A DNA stretch of 64,000 bases from Gracilariopsis chorda (taxonomy: Eukaryota > Rhodophyta > Florideophyceae > Gracilariales > Gracilariaceae), in assembly GCA_003194525.1 (NCBI GenBank), contig NBIV01000149.1, forward strand, positions 124,001 through 188,000. Direction: 5' to 3'. Shown here piece after piece: positions 12,296 to 21,575 of the stretch; position 1 is the stretch's first letter; each line of letters starts with the position of its first letter. The position numbers and the translations under genes are program-made. The notes under the pieces are model-generated. The model was not told where the DNA came from. It worked only from the letters and a program-made list of their open reading frames with translations, and did no database searches.

Positions 12296-13291
12296 ATGAT
12301 TTGGCGGGAAGAAGTGGGAAGGGAAAATGCGTATGAGGACGGTGGAGAACAGGCTCAAAACGGCGAACAAGCGACGGATAAAGCAGCAAGTCATGGATTC
12401 ACTATGAATGAATTTGCTCGACTTTGCGTACTGCTCCGGGATGATGAGCGACCACGTTCCGAATTGTCTACTGCAATTGGCGCAGAGCTGTCACGAATGC
12501 AGCTGGATGCCAATATTACAAGGGAATCGTTTTGGACAGTGGTTGGGCATCGATTCAATGATGCGAATGTGGACACCAAGGAAACCTTTCGAGGTCGAAT
12601 TGATGAAGTGGACTCGAACAAGCGCCCAATTTGTTTTCGCACTGCTATGGTTCTGAAAAACCAGTTCAACCACGTTAAGGGCTTGTTTACAATTTTCCGC
12701 GAGCGATGGTCTGCATCTGGTCAGAACGATAGTTCTCGGGTTCCAGACTTTCTACAGTATACAGTTAATGGAGATCTGACTGCTGATTCTAAACGTGTTT
12801 ATGTTCTTTATACAGTCTGCAGGCTAGGAACAAAAGATGAAGACACAAAAGTGCTGCAGATGACCACTAAGCTAATCGGCGAAGATGATGCAGGGTACAA
12901 AGAGGGCATACCAACTGGTCGGGAGAGCGAAAAATCGAGCGAAAAGCGTAGGCGACGATCACAAAGGGATAGTGGCGATTTACGATCAGAAGTTGGTAAT
13001 CTTTCGAGGGGTCTGCACCGCCTTGGATCTGCTTCGGAGGCCCGAACAAAACTTTTGCGGGATCAAATGATGTACGAGAGATCGAAGAGCGAAGTAGATG
13101 AGAATGAGGAGAATGTGATTCTCAAACGACTAGAAAACCAAAACAAGATGATGGAACTTTTAAAGCAGAGCGCCATGCGATACGAGCGAGCGCAGAAGAC
13201 GAACAACGAAATCTTTATTGAGAATGCGCGTAAGGCACTCGAGAACATAGAGCAACAGTTCCAACTAATTTCGAAAGCATCAGAGCTATAA
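12296..13291 (+). CDS. SANT/Myb-like DNA-binding protein with C-terminal coiled coil
   Basis: This 331-residue frame uses the first ATG at 12296; the frame is open further upstream to about 12263. Residues about 60-130 have a trihelical SANT/Myb-like character with spaced tryptophans and the segment ALVLKNQFNHVKG-like (here MVLKNQFNHVKGLF), close to the Myb-like proteins that accompany Harbinger transposases or occur in large families in algae. The last 130 residues are highly charged and predicted helical (ERSKSEVDENEENVILKRL), probably a coiled coil for oligomerisation. It could be the second protein of a Harbinger element, since Harbinger remnants lie 5 kb downstream, or a domesticated nuclear factor. 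The frame has no break, unlike its surroundings. Confidence 0.55.
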   Translation: MIWREEVGRENAYEDGGEQAQNGEQATDKAASHGFTMNEFARLCVLLRDDERPRSELSTAIGAELSRMQLDANITRESFWTVVGHRFNDANVDTKETFRGRIDEVDSNKRPICFRTAMVLKNQFNHVKGLFTIFRERWSASGQNDSSRVPDFLQYTVNGDLTADSKRVYVLYTVCRLGTKDEDTKVLQMTTKLIGEDDAGYKEGIPTGRESEKSSEKRRRRSQRDSGDLRSEVGNLSRGLHRLGSASEARTKLLRDQMMYERSKSEVDENEENVILKRLENQNKMMELLKQSAMRYERAQKTNNEIFIENARKALENIEQQFQLISKASEL

Positions 13292-13845
13292 TCGATAAAC
13301 ATTTACTAACAAGGACTTCGAAGTTTGCTCTCTTTGTTTCTATCCTACAGAATCTTTCATCGGCTCATGGAGCCGGGTGCTGGTGGGATTTCTTGATAAC
13401 TGCTCGGCTTAATCTTACTCATCGAAATTGCGGAGGCGTTTAGCGCCGGGTGGAGGCGGGCCGCAATCTGTATCTTAGTTCTATACGAAGTAAATTGGTT
13501 GAACTATCACGATGCGATGGACGCTTTTACCGTGTACTAAAGACAAACATAAACCGCACGACTGCTACCATTATAGTTGCTGCAGCTCATGTCTCCCACA
13601 TACGAAAAAGCCGTTGTGCAAATGGCAGCAGGAAATCAGTTAGTACGCTTCTCTAGAATATTCCTACTTTTCCACCAAAGCTCCGAATCAACAAATCACG
13701 TACTCCCTGATGTGCCCATCCTAGCAAAAAAAATTGTCCATGTTGTACTCATCCTCGTATTGCTTTTCTTCCCACAGTTACCTAAGCCCTGCCAAAGCAG
13801 CCCTCATGCCCTTTCCAGTTCCGACACTGATATCACGCGATGAGT
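13292..13845. other. No recognisable gene
   Basis: This is AT-richer spacer between the SANT-like ORF and the 3' end of the MOT1 pseudogene. Only short frames without domain character are present. Confidence 0.4.
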
Positions 13846-16800
13846 CGTTGGTGGATTACGCCTCAGCACTATCTGCATTGAACAAGTCTAGCAAGTCTTC
13901 TGTGTTCATGGATTGAATATTGGAGTTCTCTCGCTTCACAACAGCATTCGCGATATACATATCAAAGAAGTCCATCTCAACAATGTCAAGCATTTGCTTT
14001 AGCTGAGAAAAGATGAGAACTCGATGTCCTCCCGAGTCCCTAATCGCCGTTTCATCTAGGCCAATACCGCACTCCTGTAGAATATTTCTTAGTCCAAGTA
14101 GCTTCGCACTCGATTCTATATCATCGATTTATTGGCACTGGCGATGCACAGCGTCGTGAACTGACTGATACTCAGGATTTCTCGGAGAAAAGACAAGCTT
14201 TGGAAGGCTGCATAGACGACGAAGATAGGATAGTGCTCGGAACACCTGACTTTTGGATTCCTTCTCCGCCCCCTTCTGTCTCGAGTTCGATTTGACCTCA
14301 GGATTGTTAGAGACATCTGATGCAAAGTCCTCTTACAGTCGCAACTGAATTGGAGTTATATTGCAGTAGTAGTCTTGCGTAATCATTGGCGGCAGTTCCG
14401 ACAATACTTTATCCTTGAACCGTCGTAGAAGAAACGGTAACACTTGCATGTGAAGCGATTCTGCTGCTGCCATTCATTTTTCCTGATCTGCCTCGCTACA
14501 TTTCCCTTCTCTTGCAGCCATTGTCGGTTTTGCATACGTGTCTTTGAAGTTCTTCTCACTACCAAGAAAACCGGGCATGAGAAAACCGATCATAGCCCAA
14601 AGCTCGATGACCGAGTTCTAGATAGGAGTTACTGTTAGTGTCAATCTGTGATTGGAGGATAGGGTTCGAACTGCCCTGGTTGCCTTGGTTTTCGCCTTCT
14701 TGATCAAATGGCGTTCGCCAAGAACGACGTAATTACAACGGATGTGCTTAAAATATCGAATAACATGCTCAGAATTTCATAGCTTGTAGCTATTATAGAT
14801 GCATATCTTAGTACGCTTCGGCTTCGTATACGTGCCCGTGCTTTGGAAAGCCCAGCGTAGTGAATGACGGTTCGTAGAACATGGAAAATTACTCTGTTGG
14901 CTTCTTGTACCCAGTGAGCCACGACTGTGTTGGGACAAACGAGTAGGGATGGCAGATGCCGATCTTTCTTCATATTTGTAGCATAGTCGCCTGTGAGTAT
15001 GAAAAGCGTCATGAGAGTCTTTAAAAGCCCCATCTCACCAGACAAAGCAAGGTGCAAACTGTACTTATTAAGAAAGGCTTGCCAGTCAAGGCAATCCTTC
15101 TGATATTTTCGCAGTCGTATGTCATCACCAATAGACCCAGGTATTTCGTAATTTCGGCAACGTTCGCTTCCCAATAATTGTCCAAGAACGCTCCGTGCTT
15201 CTTCTCGTTCTCGAGACATTGCTTCACTCATCATGGGATCGTCTGGAGTGCTTCCTTCCAAAGGCATCAGACGTACCAAAGTTCCAAACACCCATGCAGC
15301 TGCTTCTCGAACGATCTCATCTTCATCAACCATTCTAGTCATCATGGGGACTATGAGAAACGCTGAGTAAGGAATTCTTTTTGTACCAAGGTAGTCAACA
15401 ACTGCCCGTAGCGCCTTTGCTGCGCCTTGACGAGCAAAACGGTCGGCATCCTTGTCTTGCTCGATCTCCGAGCGTAAGGGAACAAGAGCTGACACGATTA
15501 GCTGCATTCCTTGCGCTGGCATAGTTTTGACAGCATCGGCTAGAAAGAGCGGTGCGTGATACACATAATCTTCATGCGGTGATGCACATATCCTGATAAT
15601 CGGAGATATAAGATCAATGATGGTTGAATGAAGGTCCTGACTAGCATGCAAAACAACTGCACGTAGTAGTTTTAACGCGTCTACCACTTCTTGGATCTGT
15701 ACCTTGGTTGGGCATGCGCCCAAAGGACCACTTATGCGACTCCATAATGAAGATAGAGTTGAAAACTAATGCCCGTTGAATTGCACACAGAAGGCACGAA
15801 ATGCATACAATGCTCCCCGCTTTACAAGTGCCCCCGCTGACAGCTTGTATCTGGCGGATGAAATCATGGATGCCATAATCTTCTCATCTTTTGTTTCTTG
15901 TTCCGCTGTCGCGTACTTGATCAGGTTTTGATAATAATATCAATCGCCTTTTTCACATCACGTGCACCTAGACGGAGAGCTAGTCTTGCAATTGAGTCCG
16001 TGGCATGAGTCTGGACATGCCTATTGTAAGCCTTTCGCAGTGCAGCCATCAACAATTTGATGTAAAGGCCAACTTTAGCAGGCAGGGGAATATCGCTAGC
16101 CACCACGAGGGCTGCTACGGCGCGTACAGAGGTGGAGATAGTGAGATCTTCCTCGTGACTCTCCAGATATGTAATGGACTGACTCAGTCGCATTCGGAGA
16201 GCCAAGATAGACTAAAGTTGCCGTTCCTGCATCCCAGAATGCTTCACGTCCGTGTTGATCGCCTTCCAGGTGTTCTCCAAGTTCAAATCGTTCATGTCTA
16301 TCCAAAATTCGTTAGCCTCGAAAGCAGCATGGGCGAGATTAAACTTCCCAACATAGCGCTTACTCTCTTGTCATTTATCCTTGAGCTTCAAAATGTCCTT
16401 CCTAAAGGCGTTCAGATTGGTGGGAATAGCTTCTAAGAACGTGTTTGTGTCCGAGAACAGAGGACCCGCCGACATACCTTTCTATTCATCGCACCTTCTA
16501 ATCCCAGCAAACTGGAATGACTCGAGTAGGAGTCTGACTGGACTTGGGTTATCCTGTTTTGTAGTGGAATAGAAGTTTCTGCACAAAGCAGTGCTTGAGC
16601 GCTTATCCTTGTGTGCTCAGAATGCCCCATGGCAAAGTCCGGATAGATCTATCTTAGTTGGAGAAACTCTCAGGTGTTCAAGGAAGCCAAGCTCCGAAGA
16701 TGATTTTCTCGTAGTTATAATCGGTTCTGCCTCCTCTCCGATAAAATCTCACGGCTCTTCTCGACGAGTGGTTGAAAACCTTCGGCCTTCACTGGAGATC

Positions 16801-17968
16801 CACTCGCTGTTTTCATTTCGTTTGGCGTGAGTAGCTTCGTTGCAAAGTTGGACCCGTCTCATGAGGCCAGGATGCCCACATATGACGGTGAACCCTGGAG
16901 GAGCAGTTGATCCCGCCAAGGAGGAGAAAAAATGCGCGAATTAGTGTATCAGAACCTCAGAGGATCAATTGCGGATAAGGGTTAGCTTTGTGCACCATGC
17001 TTCTATTTTGAGATGGTTTGTAACAACTGAACAGAGCAAAGTTGGATCAAGAAATACGTAAACCTTGGTTCTGCGCAACAACATGTAAAGAAATGGCTCT
17101 GTTCAAGCCAGTGCGATGCGTACGGTATCAGGAGACGTTCCGTCCAAAGATTCAACTCCCCGCTTATCGTAACAGAAGATCACTTTGAATGCATCTGATA
17201 TTATGCCTCTCTTGGATGAAGGATATGGGGGTAAGATTTAGTTAGTTTCTTCAAATCGACATGCGCTACTACCGACTTCACAAACATTGGGATGAGGATG
17301 TCGAACCGGTACATGGAGATACAGAGGGGTTGTCCGTATCACTCATCACTAAGAAAACAGAGAAGTAGCCATAAGCTGCCATCCCCAGATGGATATGCCA
17401 TCGAAAACGCATCGGAGACAGAAGAGTGAGAACAGCGTATTCGCATTAGGTGACAAAGCGTTCTTATAGATGCAGCTATTTCGTCTGGTAGTACATACAA
17501 GGCATCCTTGGACTTCAGAGCCCATACTTCACATATTTGACAGGCGAGTTGTCTAGCCCTCAAAAACTCATTGCGTAAATACTTTCCTAAAACCGACAGA
17601 AGGGAAAGCTCATCGGATGGCCATCTTGCAGCTAGGGACCCAATGGCAGCGGCAACCTTCTGGTGTATGACAGAAAAATCATAACGATCTTCGACGGCGG
17701 GAGCGGAGTCCCCATCTTGAACTGTTTGAGAAATAAGGCTTCGGCTCCCCTTCGAAGCCTTCAGTTTTGCAGCTTGTCTGGCCACTGCTGCCTTTCTCCG
17801 ATTTGCCATTGCCAAAGTCCCGACTTTTGTTTTGTGGCTATCGAGACCTGACGCTGCTTCCGCTCTCGTCTCTTGAGATGCTGCATGCATCCACGGATCT
17901 AAAATGGGAGTGAGGCTTTGTATTAAAACAAAAAAGGGTGAATGACTCCCGCTGAACGTTTCTAACAT
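13846..17968 (-). pseudogene. BTAF1: MOT1/BTAF1 (TBP-removing Swi2/Snf2 ATPase) pseudogene
   Basis: MOT1/BTAF1 strips TATA-binding protein from DNA. Decayed pieces of it occur here in the correct order on the minus strand. 17968-17339 and 16205-15921 look like the HEAT-repeat half. 15723-14704 runs from HEAT repeats into the ATPase with LRKYQKDCLDWQAFLNKY and PSLLVCPNTVVAHWV. Around 14620-14520 is ELWAMIGFLMPGFLGSEKNF. Near 14450-14340 is VLPFLLRRFKDKVL followed by ELPPMITQDYY. 14107-13846 holds HRVLIFSQLKQMLDIVE and the C-terminal IANAVVKRENSNIQS. The P-loop reads GEMGLLKT in place of the family's DMGLGKT, so the key glycine is gone. HRVLIFSQLKQMLDIVE is followed almost directly by the extreme C-terminus, so helicase motifs after it are deleted. 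Several stops and frame changes interrupt the rest. An intact copy must lie elsewhere if the gene is essential here. Confidence 0.85.
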
Positions 17969-18092
17969 GCCATCCCAGGTATTCGGTATTCATTGAAGTT
18001 GTCTACACTGCCGTGGATTCCGTGGACGACAGGGGGGGCGGCGTTGTCATCGGGCGGCGGTTGCTGGCATGCTACATCGAGGAGGGGATTTT

Positions 18093-18093
<1 letters not shown>

Positions 18094-18140
<47 letters not shown>
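18094..18140 (+). repeat. G47 homopolymer
   Basis: An uninterrupted run of 47 G residues lies just upstream of the MOT1 pseudogene. It could form stacked G-quadruplexes. Such a run is also a classic place for assembly error, so its true length is uncertain. Confidence 0.9.
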
Positions 18141-18141
<1 letters not shown>

Positions 18142-18227
18142 TCGGAGAAGGTATTGTTCCCGCACTAGCGCGAGTGGAGGGCAGTCATAGTGAGAGTATA
18201 TGTTCGTCGTGGTGTTCCATTGATCTT

Positions 18228-19536
18228 TTATTCCCTTTCATCTTGCGGGACACCATAGAGAGAGGGGCGGCGGAGTTCTTTTTGGCGAATAATCGATACC
18301 AGCTCTTCACTTTTTCTTGAGACACCTTGGGTCCGGCCATGGTTGTGCTGCAGCACTTGCATGTTGTTGTCCTCCTTACAACAAGCATACCAGTCCTGTA
18401 TTTCAATCTCGCATTGAACCTTTTCTTCCTGCGATAATCTCGTTACAGTTTGCTCCCCATTTCCTAAACAAAAGTTGTGCAATTACATGCACAGGCATAT
18501 GATCCGTGCGCTGATGTAGACAGAGTACTGGAGCGTGTTCTGTAAGATTTGCCATCTAGTCACAAGCATTCCGAACGCCTGCTCTACATGAATCCTTAAC
18601 GATGATAAGTAGAAATTGAACGCATCTTCATATGGACCTACCAGTTGGGAAAGAGGTATTGGGGTGATAAGGCTTTCTGTACATACGTATGCTTCATCAC
18701 CCACGATCCAAAACTCAGAACGTAATCCATGTGTCTCCAAAAACTTACCAAGGCTGGACACTGCATGGAAGAGAGCATCATGTTTTGAGCCCACACATTG
18801 CGTTGAATAGCTGAGGAAACGGTAAGATCCATCTACCAAAGCCTGCACAGGAAGGGCATAAAATCCTTTTTGACAGTAAAACGCTGCGGGGTTAAGATAT
18901 CGTGCGGGCTTTCTAATTCGAACTGAAATTCCGTCCAGTGCTCCAATGCATCCGGCAAAAAGGACTTGGTGAAGACGGAGAGTACTTGAAACTCTGAGGG
19001 AGCTTGTGGAGCCCTTGAAAAGAGGTTGGTAGTCCTGGTAGCTTCATCACCTTCATAAGCTCCAGAAATGTGCTATAAAATATTTCGTACACCTTAGACG
19101 CGGCTAATCTGAAGCACATCATTACATCAAGATAAATAGGACCTGCGAGCATCCGTAAGGTAGTTCCGAGCCGAATATTGGCCAGAACTGTAGTTCTACA
19201 AGAACGTGTCCCCATGCTAGTGTCCTTAGATATTGATGGTTTGACATAATCCATAAGACGATAAAAAAAATCTCTACTTACCCGGAATGCGCGTTTGAAG
19301 CATCGCTAGTTCAATATTGCAGCAATACCATCGAACGTAATGTCCTTCCGTAGGGGAAACGGTATATGCATGAAATTAGCTTTCTTTTTCTGATTAAGGT
19401 GGGTAGCAATATATTCTACTACGACCGCACAAGAAGCAGCTGCAAGCTCTTTGATTATCGACTGCGAGTTTTGCAACTCAAAGAGAGGTTGCAACTCCAT
19501 CATGTAATCGATAAAAAAGAAGAATAAGGGTTGCAC
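18228..19536 (-). mobile_element. PIF/Harbinger transposase remnant 1
   Basis: The DDE_Tnp_4-type transposase pieces are in order on the minus strand. An N-terminal region (19254-18950) has TTLRMLAGPIYLDVMM. The first catalytic Asp is in GALDGISVRIRKP near 18930, the second in WIVGDEAYVC near 18700, and the Glu in SSLRIHVEQAFGML near 18590. So all three catalytic residues are still readable. A stop interrupts the frame after ICLCM, just before LHNFCLGN, and there is at least one frame change upstream. The Cys-containing tail (WYACCKE) is shared with remnant 2. I did not find terminal inverted repeats or target duplications. Confidence 0.85.
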
Positions 19537-20288
19537 CTATAGTGATGGATTCAATGCGCGGAGAGAAAGGTTTGATATGAAAGAGCATCTGTTCACTGCA
19601 ATATGGTATGTTGGCTTAATTCTTCTTATGAGGTGGTTTCTGGATATGAAATGAAAAATAGACTTGAGCTTGCGATCCTGGACATTGTAGGCTATGCGGG
19701 GGGTGCACAGATTTGAGAAGGTGTGGCAAAGGGTCGGTGTAGGGATTTGGGAAGGGAAGCAAGAGATGTGCACGGATTTGCAGAGTCGTGGCAAGAGAAA
19801 TGTGCAGAGGTTTGCGACGTCGTGGCAAGGGGGATGCAGGGATTTTCGACTGCGGTGCTAGTGTTTGCCGGGTCATCTCAAAGTGGACCGGCGTCGGGCA
19901 TAGGGCGCGTGAGATTATGCGCTTACAGAAGAAAAAAAAAACTTTCAATAAAACCCGATCAGAACATGAGCAGATCAGGCTTGGTTAGAACGGCCCTGAC
20001 ACATCAACAGACACAACTCCTCACACAGAGAAGAATTTTGTCCCGAGAAACGCGGGCCACAGCTATCTATATTTGAAGCCAGTTAAACCGCTTGTTGCGT
20101 TTCTTTTTTCTCTGGATGTAAAGCGCCACTGTTACACGCTGCTCGATGTTGTATGCCTATTTCTACTGTAATGCTGATGGACAGAAATTTCGTCCAGAGC
20201 AAGAGGAAGGTTTCTCACAATCAGATTCATTTTCAAAGAAGAGATAGATCAATGCTGACCATGTCACACTTGGTCATTCTTCCGGAAG
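19537..20288. other. Gene-free spacer with minisatellite
   Basis: The stretch lies between Harbinger remnant 1 and the glutaminyl cyclase gene. Apart from the tandem repeat at 19709-19850 I see nothing. The last 200 nt should hold the promoter of the downstream gene, but no clear TATA box is visible. Confidence 0.4.
19709..19850 (+). repeat. Degenerate ~33-bp minisatellite, about 4 units
   Basis: Units begin GGATTTG or a close variant and include the core GTCGTGGCAAG, spaced 31-35 nt. The match between units is imperfect, so the array is old. Confidence 0.6.
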
Positions 20289-21449
20289 ATGGGATCTATG
20301 AAATACCCTGAAACGTTACCCTTGGCACAGAAAAAAGCAGCTATCGCTTGTTTTGTAGAGTCTCTGGTTATATCCCCCAACCGGATCGGGCTCATCTCCG
20401 GAGTTATGAGGAAACGCAGACCAATAAGACCAAGAGCAGTCAAAGTGCAAGCTGCAACGAGCAGCAGAATAGTTGTTAGCGGATCACCGAAGTTTATCCG
20501 CAGCATCTTGGTCGCGGGTCTTGCCTGCGTCGGCTTGGCATTTTACTGTTTTCTTCGACTGAAACGTTTTCCTGCTAAACACAGCATGCCCAGCGGTGGC
20601 ACCCGAAGGACATCTCACAATTTTGGGCAACGAATGGCTCCAGTAGTCAGAGCTCGTGTTGTTGCGGAATATGATCATGATCACAAAGCCTTTACTCAGG
20701 GGCTGATTTGGTGCGATGGACATCTTTACGAATCAACAGGCCTGCAAGGCGCTTCTACAATCCGCAAAGTTGAGCTAGCTTCAGGAAAAGTTGTTGAATA
20801 TCATGAACTCCACCAGAAAGAGTTTGGAGAGGGTTTAGCTCTGGTCGGTCCACATAACTCTAGGTTACTTCAGGTTCTGTGGAAGGCGGGAAGGGGATAC
20901 GTTTACGATAGAAGTAATCTGCTTCCCCTATTTCAATTCAGCTATGACGGTGATGCATGGGGGCTGGCGTCGCTGCCCGAAGATCGGAATGTCATATTCT
21001 TGAGTAACGGCACGTCAACCGTTAAAGTCTTCTACTTGGATGGTACAAAACTGGAGTACAAACGCCAGTTCACTGTATTTGATGGTTTGAAAGAAGTCGG
21101 CTTGTTAAATGAATTAGAAGTGATCGGAACGGAACTATGGGCGAACGTCTGGATGTCTGATTTCATAGCCCGTATAGATCTCCACACTGGCAAAGTAAAT
21201 AGCTGGGTTGATGTCCGAGAGATCCTCCATAAGAGCTCAATACCTAATGGACACACGGTCGACGTCCTTAACGGAATTGCGTACGACGAACACTCTTCCT
21301 CGATATACATCACTGGAAAACACTGGCCAAAACTCTTCTCCATACAACTTACTGACAGACTGGTTGCGCAGAACATCACTGAGGTCACAAACGCATTCTT
21401 TCTGGATCGAGACCAAGTCGAATATGTCCATAAGCACATCCTAGTCTGA
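20289..21449 (+). CDS. Glutaminyl-peptide cyclotransferase, plant type, membrane-anchored
   Basis: This enzyme turns N-terminal glutamine of secreted proteins into pyroglutamate. The 386-residue product belongs to the beta-propeller glutaminyl cyclase family of plants and bacteria (not the zinc-dependent animal type). The signature region at about residue 125-160 contains HDHKAFTQGLIW and YESTGLQG, with further blades ending in NGIAYDEHSSSIYITGKHWPKLF. Residues about 71-89 form a hydrophobic segment (SILVAGLACVGLAFYCFL) after a basic stretch, so a type II anchor in ER or Golgi is likely. The first ATG is used; the segment before the anchor is long (70 residues), so a downstream start is possible. 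The gene is intronless and meets XPD tail to tail with a 126-nt gap. Confidence 0.9.
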   Translation: MGSMKYPETLPLAQKKAAIACFVESLVISPNRIGLISGVMRKRRPIRPRAVKVQAATSSRIVVSGSPKFIRSILVAGLACVGLAFYCFLRLKRFPAKHSMPSGGTRRTSHNFGQRMAPVVRARVVAEYDHDHKAFTQGLIWCDGHLYESTGLQGASTIRKVELASGKVVEYHELHQKEFGEGLALVGPHNSRLLQVLWKAGRGYVYDRSNLLPLFQFSYDGDAWGLASLPEDRNVIFLSNGTSTVKVFYLDGTKLEYKRQFTVFDGLKEVGLLNELEVIGTELWANVWMSDFIARIDLHTGKVNSWVDVREILHKSSIPNGHTVDVLNGIAYDEHSSSIYITGKHWPKLFSIQLTDRLVAQNITEVTNAFFLDRDQVEYVHKHILV

Positions 21450-21575
21450 AGAACTGCAACGACCTCAACCTCATTGCCGATGTCTTAACTTTGGTGTCTT
21501 CAAGTTGAATGACCATGGCAGTGTTCTTGAAGACCCAGAACAGACAAGTAGCAAACTTTTCATGTATAGGGAATA

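Noticed and set aside
14640-14700. tRNA-like B box (GGTTCGAACTG)
   Set aside because: No A box or foldable acceptor stem at the right distance, and it lies inside the MOT1 pseudogene.
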